Source of the DNA: Rhodobacterales bacterium
GTDB lineage: Bacteria > Pseudomonadota > Alphaproteobacteria > Rhodobacterales > Rhodobacteraceae
Direction: 5' to 3'
Length of the DNA: 64,000 nucleotides
NCBI GenBank assembly: GCA_002748265.1
Contig: PDRY01000013.1
Coordinates: forward strand, 62,001-126,000
Shown: in pieces, positions 16,653-24,864 of the stretch
Position numbering within the stretch: position 1 is the first letter of the stretch
Layout of the letters: every line of letters begins with the position of its first letter
Notes under the pieces: model-generated
Told to the model about the DNA's origin: nothing
What the model saw: the letters and a program-made list of their open reading frames with translations, nothing else
Database searches by the model: none
Program-made: the position numbers and the translations under genes

Positions 16653-17915
16653 TTATTGAACGGCTTTGATCGCCCGCCGCGCCGGAGCCGCATTGGAATC
16701 GATGAAGTCGAGCACAAGCGGCCGGATATTGTTGCGCCAGCTCGACCCGGCGAAAATCCCGTAATGGCCCGCGCCGGGCTCAAGGTGCCAGGCTTTCTTT
16801 TCGTCCGGAAGCCCCGTGCACAGGTCTAGCGCGGCCTTGCACTGACCCGGGGCAGAGATGTCGTCATCCTCGCCCTCGACGGTCTTGATCGCCACGGTGG
16901 TGATCTTGCCGATATCGACCTTGTGGCCGTCCACGGTGAACGCGTTGCGGGCAATGTCGCGGTTCTTGAATACCCGCTCGACGGTGGAGAGGTAGAACTC
17001 CGCCGTCATATCCATCACGGCGAGGTATTCGTCGTAGAAGCTATTGTGCCGGTCGTGTTCCGATGCGCGCCCCTCAACGACCCGCTGGATCTGGTCGCGG
17101 AACGCTTTTGAGTGGGTGTCGGAGTTCATGGCCATGAAGCTTTGCAGCTGCAAAAGGCCCGGATAGACCAGACGCCCCACGCCCGGGTGGTTGAACCCGA
17201 CCCGCTGGATCATCATCTGCTCAAGCTGGCCCATGGTCATGCGATTGCCGAAATCGGTAACCTCGGTTGGGGTGGCGTCCGGGTCAATCGGCCCGCCGAT
17301 CAGGGTCAGGGTCCGCGGCTGGGCCTTGGGATCCTTCTCCGCCAGATAGGCGGTGGCGGCCAGGGTCAGCGGGGCAGGCTGGCACACGGCGATGACGTGG
17401 ATGTCATTGCCGAGTTCCTTCATGAAATCGACAAGATAGAGCGTGTAATCCTCGACATCGAACTTGCCTTCGGAGACAGGAATATCGCGCGCGTTATGCC
17501 AATCGGTGATGTAGACTTCGCAATCGGGCAGAAGCGAGATGACCGTCTTGCGCAGCAGCGTCGCGTAGTGGCCCGACATGGGCGCAACCAGCAGAACGCG
17601 GCGCGGCTTGGGCTTGCGGCCCGAGACGGCAAAGTGGATCAGATCTCCGAACGGGCGGCGCACGACCGTTTCGATCTGGACGACATGGTCCTTGCCGTCT
17701 TCGCATGTGAAAGAGCCGATGCCCCAGTCCGGCTTCGCCACCATCCGCGCAAAAGTGCGTTCCGTGACTTCGCCCCAGGCCGCCATCCAAGGGATGATGG
17801 GGTTCGGCACCATGGCCATCGCAGGGTAAGTTGCAAAAGCCCGTGCGGTCGCGCCCAGCCACTCATTCGTGTTGCGGGCGCTTTCCATCAGGTCATAGGT
17901 CAGCATATATTTCAT
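16653..17915 (-). CDS. phaZ: Intracellular polyhydroxybutyrate depolymerase
   Basis: The 420-residue protein hydrolyses stored polyhydroxybutyrate granules. ATG 17915 starts MKYMLTYDLMESARNTNEW, the typical intracellular depolymerase N-terminus; the longer frame adds 34 proline-rich residues without homology. The catalytic centre is a Cys in the lipase-box-like IAVCQPAP (C178), as in the Ralstonia enzyme, followed by the conserved LIGGPIDPDATPTEV block and the His segment GAGHYGIFAGSSWR near the C-terminus. It is divergent from phaC, with 85 bp between starts. Confidence 0.94.
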   Translation of the reverse strand: MKYMLTYDLMESARNTNEWLGATARAFATYPAMAMVPNPIIPWMAAWGEVTERTFARMVAKPDWGIGSFTCEDGKDHVVQIETVVRRPFGDLIHFAVSGRKPKPRRVLLVAPMSGHYATLLRKTVISLLPDCEVYITDWHNARDIPVSEGKFDVEDYTLYLVDFMKELGNDIHVIAVCQPAPLTLAATAYLAEKDPKAQPRTLTLIGGPIDPDATPTEVTDFGNRMTMGQLEQMMIQRVGFNHPGVGRLVYPGLLQLQSFMAMNSDTHSKAFRDQIQRVVEGRASEHDRHNSFYDEYLAVMDMTAEFYLSTVERVFKNRDIARNAFTVDGHKVDIGKITTVAIKTVEGEDDDISAPGQCKAALDLCTGLPDEKKAWHLEPGAGHYGIFAGSSWRNNIRPLVLDFIDSNAAPARRAIKAVQ

Positions 17916-18000
17916 ATCAGGACCTTTCGGGGTCTGTTTCGGCTGCGGCGCCGGGGAGGGTGCCAATGCTGCAGACGCAAAATAATGGGGAGGTGCATCT

Positions 18001-19812
18001 ATGTCCAGCGGTGACACGAAAATCGGATCGGAAACGGGGCATGAGAGCGCCGCTCTGGAGGCAAATATAGAGCGTCTGGAGGATCTGACACAACGTCTTG
18101 TGTCCGTTCTGGCCCATAAGCGGCATGTCCCGGCATCGCTGCAAGGCCCCGGTCAGGATCTCTACGTGAAGGCCGTGTCCGCCTATTGGGCGGAAATGAT
18201 GCACAACCCGGCTAAGATTTTCGAACATCAGGTCGAATTTTGGGGCAAGACGGTCAAGCACTACATCGAGGCCCAGCAGGCCCTGATGGGCGGTGAATTC
18301 ATGGCGCCGGAAGATCAGATGCCGACAGATCGCCGCTTTGCGTCGGACCTGTGGCGGTCCAACCCATGGTTCAATTACGTCAAGCAACAGTATCAACTGA
18401 ACGCGCAAGCGGTGCGGCAGGCGGTTGAGGATGTCGAGGATCTGGATGCCGCCGAAAAGAAACGGCTGCGCTATTTCAGCCAGCAGATTATCGACCTCTT
18501 CGCGCCAACCAACTTCCTTGCGACGAACCCCGATGCGCTTGCCCTCGCCGCGGAGACCGAAGGGCAAAGCCTCGTGGACGGGCTGGAGAACCTTGTGCGC
18601 GATCTGGAGGCCAATGACGGTGAGCTGATCGTGAACCTGGCTGACAAGGATGCGTTCACGGTTGGGGAGAACATTGCATCCACCCCCGGCAAGGTGGTGT
18701 TCCGAAACCGGATGCTGGAGCTGATCCAGTATGAACCCACGACCGAGAAGGTGCATCAGACGCCGCTGATCTTGTTCCCGCCCTGGATCAACAAGTTCTA
18801 CATCCTCGATCTGAAGCCGCAAAACAGCCTGATCAAGTGGATCGTGGATCAAGGCTATACCTTGTTTGTGGTGAGCTGGAAGAACCCGGACCCGAGCTAT
18901 GCGGACACCACGATGTCCGACTATATCGAAGAAGGCTACATGGCCGCCATGGAGCAGGTGAAAACCATCTGCAACGTGCGCAAGCTCAATGCGATTGGCT
19001 ATTGCATCGCGGGCACCACGCTGTCGCTCACCTTGTCGCTGATGAAGCAGCGCGGGGATGACAGCGTGAAATCCGCGACGTTCTTCACCACGCTCACCGA
19101 TTTCTCGGATCAAGGTGAGGTCGGCGTGTTCCTCTCCGAAGATTTTGTCGGCGGGATCGAGGAAGAGGTGAAGCGCGTCGGTATTCTTGACAAGTTCTAC
19201 ATGACGCGGACGTTTTCCTATCTGCGCTCAAACGATCTGGTCTATGGCCCCGCGATCCAGAGCTACATGATGGGCAAGGCTCCCCCGGCCTTCGATCTGC
19301 TCTATTGGAATGGTGACGGCACCAACCTGCCTGCGGCGATGGCCGTCGAATACCTGCGGGGCCTGTGTCAGGCGGACAGCTTCGCCGATGGCGGCTTTCC
19401 TGTCGCGGGCGGCGTGGCGAAGATCGAAGATGTGGAACTGCCGATCTGCTCGATCGCGTGCGTCTCAGATCATATTGCCGCCTGGAAAAGCGCCTATCGC
19501 GGCTTCCGTAGAATGGGATCGAAGGACAAGACCTTTATCCTGTCTGGGTCGGGGCATATCGCCGGGATCGTGAACCCGCCAGCCAAGAAGAAATACGGCC
19601 ACTGGTTGAACCCGGATATGCCCGAATCGCCCGAGGATTGGCAATCCGGGGCGGAGCAGCACGAGGGCTCGTGGTGGCCGGTTTGGGAGGAATGGCTGCG
19701 CCAGCGCTCTGGTCGGCTGATTAAGGCGCGCGCGCCTGGCGGGCCTGACCATCCTCCGCTTTGCGATGCACCGGGAAGTTATGTCTCTGAGGTGCCAGCG
19801 AAATCCACCTAA
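18001..19812 (+). CDS. phaC: Class I poly(3-hydroxyalkanoate) synthase
   Basis: A 603-residue enzyme that polymerises (R)-3-hydroxybutyryl-CoA. The N-terminal half has the conserved SDLWRSNPWFNYVKQQY segment near residue 115. The catalytic alpha/beta-hydrolase domain carries the lipase box GYCIAG (nucleophile C335), the Asp in CVSDHIAAW and the His in GSGHIAGIVNPP. Length and lack of a neighbouring phaE indicate class I. A GGGGAGG site precedes ATG 18001. It is followed by phaP and phaR, forming the core storage cluster. Confidence 0.96.
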   Translation: MSSGDTKIGSETGHESAALEANIERLEDLTQRLVSVLAHKRHVPASLQGPGQDLYVKAVSAYWAEMMHNPAKIFEHQVEFWGKTVKHYIEAQQALMGGEFMAPEDQMPTDRRFASDLWRSNPWFNYVKQQYQLNAQAVRQAVEDVEDLDAAEKKRLRYFSQQIIDLFAPTNFLATNPDALALAAETEGQSLVDGLENLVRDLEANDGELIVNLADKDAFTVGENIASTPGKVVFRNRMLELIQYEPTTEKVHQTPLILFPPWINKFYILDLKPQNSLIKWIVDQGYTLFVVSWKNPDPSYADTTMSDYIEEGYMAAMEQVKTICNVRKLNAIGYCIAGTTLSLTLSLMKQRGDDSVKSATFFTTLTDFSDQGEVGVFLSEDFVGGIEEEVKRVGILDKFYMTRTFSYLRSNDLVYGPAIQSYMMGKAPPAFDLLYWNGDGTNLPAAMAVEYLRGLCQADSFADGGFPVAGGVAKIEDVELPICSIACVSDHIAAWKSAYRGFRRMGSKDKTFILSGSGHIAGIVNPPAKKKYGHWLNPDMPESPEDWQSGAEQHEGSWWPVWEEWLRQRSGRLIKARAPGGPDHPPLCDAPGSYVSEVPAKST

Positions 19813-19875
19813 GCGAGAGCGGCGGGTGGGGCGCTGCACTTCTTGGGTGACGCGATCAGCGTAGAAGTTTTTTTG

Positions 19876-19886
19876 CTGCGTCGCAG
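19876..19886. promoter_or_regulatory. PhaR-type operator, copy 1
   Basis: CTGC-GTC-GCAG is an exact CTGC-N3-GCAG dyad, the form I recall for Paracoccus PhaR sites. It is in the phaP promoter. Confidence 0.75.
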
Positions 19887-19903
19887 AAAATTCACTTGAT
19901 TTG

Positions 19904-19914
19904 CTGCAGTGCAG
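19904..19914. promoter_or_regulatory. PhaR-type operator, copy 2
   Basis: CTGC-AGT-GCAG is a second exact match, centred 28 bp from the first and about 75 bp before the phaP start. Confidence 0.75.
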
Positions 19915-19988
19915 CATACATCTTTCTTTCATCAGATTGACGGGGCGCCTTTCGCTCCGCCCGAGTATTATCATGAAAGGAGCCTCCC

Positions 19989-20447
19989 ATGGCCGCGAAG
20001 ACCCAAGCCAACACCCAAGACTTCACCGCGATGTTCAAGGACATGATGGGTGCGTTCCCCGTGGACACCAAGTCTATGGAAGACGCCTTCAAGACCCAGA
20101 CCGGCTTCGCTGAGAAGCTGTCCGCCGTCTCCATCGACGCCGCCCAGAAGAGCACCGACCTGGCCGCCAAGTGGACCCAGGACACCCTGGCCAAGATGTC
20201 CGACATGACCAAAGCCAAGTCCGAGCCCGCCGACTACGCCAAAGCCATCACCGACTTCGCCTCCGCTCAGGCCGAAGCCGCGTCCGATCACATGGCTGCC
20301 TTCGCCGAGATCGCCAAGAAAGTTCAGTCCGAAACCATGGAACTGATGCTCTCCGCCGGCAAGGAAATGGGTGAAGACCTGACCGAGGCCGCCCAGAAGG
20401 CGACCAAGGAAATGACCGCCGCCGCTCAGAAAGCGACCGCGAAGTAA
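19989..20447 (+). CDS. phaP: Phasin, granule-coating protein
   Basis: The 152-residue protein is almost wholly helical and rich in Ala, Lys, Asp and Thr, with no cysteine. It ends in AAQKATKEMTAAAQKATAK. Its composition, its length and its position between phaC and phaR identify a phasin, the main surface protein of polyhydroxybutyrate granules. An AAAGGAG site precedes ATG 19989. Two PhaR-type operators in the promoter indicate repression that is relieved when PhaR binds granules. Confidence 0.92.
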   Translation: MAAKTQANTQDFTAMFKDMMGAFPVDTKSMEDAFKTQTGFAEKLSAVSIDAAQKSTDLAAKWTQDTLAKMSDMTKAKSEPADYAKAITDFASAQAEAASDHMAAFAEIAKKVQSETMELMLSAGKEMGEDLTEAAQKATKEMTAAAQKATAK

Positions 20448-20490
20448 GTCTTCAGCTCCGGCGCCCCTCCCTGCCGGACTGATGATGAAG

Positions 20491-20520
20491 AGGCCGCCCG
20501 ATCCGTTCGGGCGGCCTTTT
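20491..20520 (+). terminator. Terminator after phaP
   Basis: An 11-base perfect stem (AGGCCGCCCGA / TCGGGCGGCCT) with a five-base loop, running into TTTT. Confidence 0.9.
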
Positions 20521-20597
20521 CGTATCCAGGCACTGCATCGTTGTTGCGATGGACAGGAGAGCACGCTTCCCTTTTGCCTTGGCCTTGCGTAACCTCT

Positions 20598-20608
20598 CTG
20601 CGATGCCG
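20598..20608. promoter_or_regulatory. Possible weak PhaR site before phaR
   Basis: CTGC-GAT-GCCG differs by one base from CTGC-N3-GCAG and lies 24 bp before the phaR ATG, where autoregulation would be expected. Confidence 0.25.
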
Positions 20609-20631
20609 CACTGGCTCCAGGGAGGTAAACC

Positions 20632-21183
20632 ATGGCGCAACCCGAAACGCCGCTGCTGATCAAACGCTACGCAAGTCGCCGTCTCTACAACACGGAGACC
20701 AGTGATTACGTGACGCTCGAGGACATCGCCGGCTTTATTCGCGAGGGGCGCGAGGTTCAGATCGTAGATCTCAAATCCGGCGACGATCTCACGCGGCAGT
20801 ACCTGCTGCAGATCATTGCAGAACACGAATCCAAGGGCGACAGTGTGCTGCCCGTCGATGTGCTGACCGATCTCGTGCGCAGCTACACGACCCAGGCGTC
20901 TTCGGTGGTGCCGCAATTCCTGGCCATGTCCTTCGAGATGCTGCGCGAAGGGCAATCGAAGATGATGGAGAACATGAGCTCCATGAACCCGATGGGGCAG
21001 GTGCCCGGGATGCCATCCATGCCGGGGCTGGATGCACTGCAGGCGCAGCAGGCCGCTTTCATGAAGGCCATGACCGGCGGCATGATGGGCACATCGAGCC
21101 CCCAGCAGGAACCGAAGACCGAAGAGGATCGCCTGCGCGCCCGCATCGCCGAGCTGGAAGCCGCCCTGTCCAAGAAGGGGTAA
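20632..21183 (+). CDS. phaR: Polyhydroxyalkanoate synthesis repressor
   Basis: A 183-residue regulator. The N-terminal PHB_acc_N DNA-binding domain starts LIKRYASRRLYNTETSDYVTL (about residues 9-29). The PHB-binding region follows, with SVVPQFLAMSFEMLREGQSKMMENM, then a Met/Pro/Gln-rich linker and a C-terminal coiled coil (EDRLRARIAELEAALSKKG). It represses phaP by binding CTGC-N3-GCAG sites and is released by polymer. An AGGGAGG site precedes it, and its own promoter follows the phaP terminator. Confidence 0.95.
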   Translation: MAQPETPLLIKRYASRRLYNTETSDYVTLEDIAGFIREGREVQIVDLKSGDDLTRQYLLQIIAEHESKGDSVLPVDVLTDLVRSYTTQASSVVPQFLAMSFEMLREGQSKMMENMSSMNPMGQVPGMPSMPGLDALQAQQAAFMKAMTGGMMGTSSPQQEPKTEEDRLRARIAELEAALSKKG

Positions 21184-21190
21184 GCGCCCA

Positions 21191-22168
21191 ATGCAGGAAC
21201 GCGCCGCGCGTCTGACCTTGCGGGCGGTGGAGATTTTTGCCGCCACAGCGCGCGAAGGCTCGATCTCCGGCGCGGCGACGGCGTTGGGCAATTCACCGGC
21301 GACAGTATCCCAGCAGCTCAGCAGTTTGGAGGCCGCGCTTGGCGTGCGTCTGATGGACCGTGCCGCGCGCCCTGTGCGTCTCACCCCGGCGGGTGAGACC
21401 TTTCTGCGCCGCGCGCGCGCGATCCTGAGCGAGGCGAGGCTGGCGCAAGCGGAACTGGCGCGCGGTGATCTGGCGCGGCTGCCCCGTCTGAGGCTGGGCA
21501 TGATCGAAGACTTCGATGTCGATGTGACGCCGCGCTTGCTGACGGATCTCTCTGCCTTGCTGAGCGAGTGTCGCTTCACGCTCGAAACCGGGCCGTCGCT
21601 GCATCTGGAAAACCTGCTGGAGCGCCGCGCGCTCGACGTGATCGTTGCCGCAAGCGGCTTTGATGCGGCAGAGGGGATCGATCGTTTCCCGCTGCTCGAA
21701 GAGCCGTTCGCCATCGTGCAGCCCGCCGATTGGCCCGTGACCGATACGCTCCCTGATGCGCCCTATATTGCGGTGTCGGACAAGCAGCTCATGGGGCGCC
21801 AGATTGCCCGTCATCTGCGCGAGAGCGCAGAGGTGCCGCCCCACCGCTTCGCGCTCGACAGTTACCGCGCGATCCTCGCGCTTGTAGCGGGCGGGGAGGG
21901 CTGGTCGATCTTGCCGCCACTGGGGTGGCGATACGGCGCTGAGTTTGCGTCCGGGGTCGCATTGCTGCCTCTTCCTGGTGCTTCCTTGACGCGGCGCATT
22001 GATCTGTCCGCGCGCAGCGACGTGCTTGGCGACATTCCCGCTCAGATCGCCGCAAGGCTGGCGGAGGCGCTCGATGATCAGGTCATCGCGCCTTCCTGTG
22101 CCAGGTGGCCCTGGCTTTCCGGCCGCTTGCGGCTTTTGACCGATCAAGACGAAAGGATACCACTATGA
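21191..22168 (+). CDS. LysR-family transcriptional regulator
   Basis: The 325-residue protein has an N-terminal winged helix-turn-helix (LRAVEIFAATAREGSISGAATALGNSPATVSQQLSSLEAALG, about residues 10-51) and a periplasmic-binding-like effector domain. The ATG lies 8 bp after the phaR stop. Its stop overlaps the start of the CitE-like lyase (ATGA), which is therefore the probable target. Same-strand rather than divergent arrangement is less common for LysR genes. Extended C-terminus of about 25 residues beyond the usual domain. Confidence 0.92.
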   Translation: MQERAARLTLRAVEIFAATAREGSISGAATALGNSPATVSQQLSSLEAALGVRLMDRAARPVRLTPAGETFLRRARAILSEARLAQAELARGDLARLPRLRLGMIEDFDVDVTPRLLTDLSALLSECRFTLETGPSLHLENLLERRALDVIVAASGFDAAEGIDRFPLLEEPFAIVQPADWPVTDTLPDAPYIAVSDKQLMGRQIARHLRESAEVPPHRFALDSYRAILALVAGGEGWSILPPLGWRYGAEFASGVALLPLPGASLTRRIDLSARSDVLGDIPAQIAARLAEALDDQVIAPSCARWPWLSGRLRLLTDQDERIPL

Positions 22169-23064
22169 CATTGGCTCCCCTCCGCTCCTGGCTGTTCGTG
22201 CCGGGCGATAGTGATCGCAAGATGGAAAAGGCCGCGACCAACCCAGCCGATGCGTTGATCCTTGATCTGGAAGACAGCGTTGCCGACAGCAATCAGGAGC
22301 TCGCGCGGCGTCTGACGGCGGAGACACTTGCCGCCCGCCCGGACCGCTCTGCACAAAAGCTCTGGGTGCGGATCAATCCGCTGGACCACGATTTCGCGCT
22401 CGACGATCTGGCGGCGGTTATGCCGGGTCGCCCCGATGGCATCGTGCTGCCCAAGGTGCTGGGGGCGGGCGATGCCGCGCGGCTCGATGACTTTCTGTCC
22501 GTGCTCGAAGCGCGCGAGGGGATCGCGCGCGGCACGACGCAGATCCTCGCGATCACCACGGAAACCGCCGGGGCGCTGCTGGGCTTTCAAAGCTACCTCT
22601 CCGGGGCGCCTGAGCGCCTGAACGCGCTGACCTGGGGGGCAGAGGATCTGTCGGCCGATCTGGGGGCGACCACCAATCGCCACCCGCTGCGGCCCGAGGA
22701 ATACGACGCGCCCTATCAGATGGCCCGGACCCTGTGTCTGGCGGCGGCGCGGCACATCGAGGCACAGCCGGTGGGCGGTGTGTTCACCAATTTCCGCGAT
22801 CAGGAGGCGCTTGCCGAAGACTGCGCGCGCGATCTGGCGGCGGGGTTCTTTGGCAAACTCGCAATCCATCCCGCGCAATCCGAGGTGATCAACACCGCCT
22901 TCACGCCGACCGATGCCCAGATCGACCGCGCCCGGCGGATCGTCGATCTGTTCGATCAGAACCCGGGGATGGGTGTTGTGGGCATGGACGGGGAGATGAT
23001 CGACATGCCGCACCTCAAGCAGGCCCGCAAGACGCTGGCGCTTGTCGAATCCCTGGGGCTGTAG
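22165..23064 (+). CDS. CitE-like CoA-ester lyase (HpcH/HpaI family)
   Basis: A 299-residue cytoplasmic TIM-barrel enzyme with LRSWLFVPGDSDRKMEKA at the start and the metal-binding and catalytic ILDLEDSV motif (about residues 33-40). It also has WVRINPL, an ITTETAGALLGFQSYL block with the second metal-binding Glu, and WGAEDLSADLGA. These fit malyl-, methylmalyl- or citramalyl-CoA lyase/thioesterase types. It is translationally coupled to the LysR gene (4-bp overlap). The exact acyl-CoA cannot be assigned. Confidence 0.88.
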   Translation: MTLAPLRSWLFVPGDSDRKMEKAATNPADALILDLEDSVADSNQELARRLTAETLAARPDRSAQKLWVRINPLDHDFALDDLAAVMPGRPDGIVLPKVLGAGDAARLDDFLSVLEAREGIARGTTQILAITTETAGALLGFQSYLSGAPERLNALTWGAEDLSADLGATTNRHPLRPEEYDAPYQMARTLCLAAARHIEAQPVGGVFTNFRDQEALAEDCARDLAAGFFGKLAIHPAQSEVINTAFTPTDAQIDRARRIVDLFDQNPGMGVVGMDGEMIDMPHLKQARKTLALVESLGL

Positions 23065-23084
23065 GCGCCGATACGGGCCACGCT

Positions 23085-23106
23085 AAGGGGGCGGGCCGCC
23101 CCCTTT
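23085..23106. terminator. Bidirectional hairpin between CitE-like and TsuA-like genes
   Basis: Stem AAGGGGGC / GCCCCCTT with a five-base loop GGGCC, ending in TTT, placed between two convergent genes. Confidence 0.7.
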
Positions 23107-23115
23107 GAGTGACGG

Positions 23116-24180
23116 TCAGACGGTCGCCAACCGGGCGCCGCGTTGATCGACAAGCCGATCGGTAATCGTCGCGCCGATCCACATGCAGGTGAGCGCGAGC
23201 CAAGCCGTGCCCGCAAAGATCGACCCGCCGGTGACGCCCGCGCCGATGGCGCAGCCCCCGGCCAGCATGGCGCCAAAGCCCATGAAGGCGGCGCCCAGCA
23301 TGGAGCGCTGCATGGTCGCGGCGTCCTCGAAGCTCTGCCAGGTGAATTCGCGGCTGAGGAACGACGCGGCAAAGGCGCCGATCACGACGCCCGGAACAAG
23401 TCCGACATCGAATTCAAGAACCGCGTTGCGGTCCAGAAAGTACATCAACGTATGAGCCGAGGGGCCGGAAAAGGTTGCGCTTTCGATCTGCACCGGTTCG
23501 AACGCCACGCTGGCAAGCTCGGAAGTGAGCCCCCAGCCGACGGCCACGGCAAATCCAACGCCCGAGGCAAAGACCAACGTCGACCAGCTGATGCGATTGC
23601 GCGCCGACAGCCAGAAGGCGATGGCGGCGATGGCGACGCCCAGGGCCAAACCGAACCAGTTCGGCAAATGCAGTGCCGTCAGCAGGTTCATATTGCGCCC
23701 GCCCTCAGTCACCCAAAGTGCCGCGAGCTTGTCCCGCCACGGGGCGAGCACGCCCGAAAGGGACATTTGCGCCACCACCGCAAAGACGAGCCCGGACACC
23801 AGACTGCGCAGGTTCCCGGTCGAGGCCAGCACCAAGAGCCGCCCCGAGCAGCCGCGCGACAGCACCATGCCCACGCCGAACAAAAGCCCGCCGATCACGG
23901 CGCCGGACCAGCTTCCCGGCACGGCCATCATGCGCGCTTCATTGACATTGATCACGCCCGCCAGCTTGCCCGCCTGCACCCAGATCAGCGCGGTCGAAAA
24001 GCACAGCAGCCAGACCGCCATGCGATCCCCCCATTCGCCCCGCGCGAACTGGACCGTTGCGGCACGCATGCAAAACCGCGACCGCTGGGCGGCGACGCCA
24101 AAAATGATGCCGGTGATCATCCCAAAGAGCGCGGCCAGCGGCGCTTCTCCCAGGCGCTCGGCGAGCGAAATAATATCCAT
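23116..24180 (-). CDS. YeeE/YedE (TsuA-like) sulfur-compound transporter
   Basis: A 354-residue inner-membrane protein starting at ATG 24180 behind a GAGGGAGG site. About nine hydrophobic segments carry the family's Cys-containing gates: QRSRFCMRAA near residue 36, SRGCSGRLLVLASTGN near 108 and LAGGCAIGAGVTGGS near 310. TsuA-type proteins import thiosulfate through such cysteines. Two half-size relatives (PmpA and PmpB type) lie in the sulfur island at 45.9-46.8 kb, so this genome segment holds three YeeE-family genes. Substrate inferred from family. Confidence 0.88.
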   Translation of the reverse strand: MDIISLAERLGEAPLAALFGMITGIIFGVAAQRSRFCMRAATVQFARGEWGDRMAVWLLCFSTALIWVQAGKLAGVINVNEARMMAVPGSWSGAVIGGLLFGVGMVLSRGCSGRLLVLASTGNLRSLVSGLVFAVVAQMSLSGVLAPWRDKLAALWVTEGGRNMNLLTALHLPNWFGLALGVAIAAIAFWLSARNRISWSTLVFASGVGFAVAVGWGLTSELASVAFEPVQIESATFSGPSAHTLMYFLDRNAVLEFDVGLVPGVVIGAFAASFLSREFTWQSFEDAATMQRSMLGAAFMGFGAMLAGGCAIGAGVTGGSIFAGTAWLALTCMWIGATITDRLVDQRGARLATV

Positions 24181-24303
24181 GGTGTGTCCTCCCTCGGCTG
24201 CGTCGGGGCGCCCTAGCAGAATCGACGTATTGGCGCTTTGATACAAGTCAGATACGCGGGCCTGTGCCCTAGTCTCTCTCAGACAGCCCTGCCCGAGGAC
24301 CCC

Positions 24304-24864
24304 ATGAGACTGTGCATCGTCACGGACATCTTCGATCAGCCCGATCTGGGTTGCTGCATCAGCGCGCTGATGCCGGATGATACTGCATGTGAGGTCCTAG
24401 GCCTAGCGGCGTTGTGCGCGCGCCCGGATTTGGCCGGAGAGACGCTGCATCAGCACTTGTTCTCGCAGGGCGGCATGGACGCCGTGGTCTCGGCGCTGCG
24501 GGCCCATCTCGCGCCCGATGTCGTCGGGCTGGGCTACAGCGCCGGGGGAACCGCGCTGTGGCGTGCGGTCCGGCTCGGAGCTCCGATGCGGGCCCTCTAT
24601 TGCGTGTCGTCCACGCGGTTGCGCGATGAAGCGGCCATCGCCATTCCCAACCACGTCATGTTCGGCGCGCTAGATGCCAACGCCCCCGGTGCGGACTGGC
24701 TTGAGCATGTTCCGGGCGGCTACAGCCTGTTCGACGGATGCGATCACAGCTTCTATACAAAGCCGGAAAGCCCCGCCGTCAAACGCATCGCCCGCATGAT
24801 TGCACAGCAGTGTCGCCCGGCGGCGGGTGCGCATCCTCACCATTTGGGCGGAGCCATGCCATGA
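24304..24864 (+). CDS. Small alpha/beta-hydrolase-fold protein
   Basis: A 186-residue protein with a first strand MRLCIVTDIF, a nucleophile elbow GLGYSAGGTALW (G-Y-S-A-G, Ser at about residue 81), a late strand HVMFGALDAN and a C-terminal GCDHSFYTKP segment that can supply the His. All parts of a compact dienelactone-hydrolase-like fold are present, though no named family is clear. Its stop overlaps the MFS gene start (ATGA), so the two products probably act together. Confidence 0.72.
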   Translation: MRLCIVTDIFDQPDLGCCISALMPDDTACEVLGLAALCARPDLAGETLHQHLFSQGGMDAVVSALRAHLAPDVVGLGYSAGGTALWRAVRLGAPMRALYCVSSTRLRDEAAIAIPNHVMFGALDANAPGADWLEHVPGGYSLFDGCDHSFYTKPESPAVKRIARMIAQQCRPAAGAHPHHLGGAMP

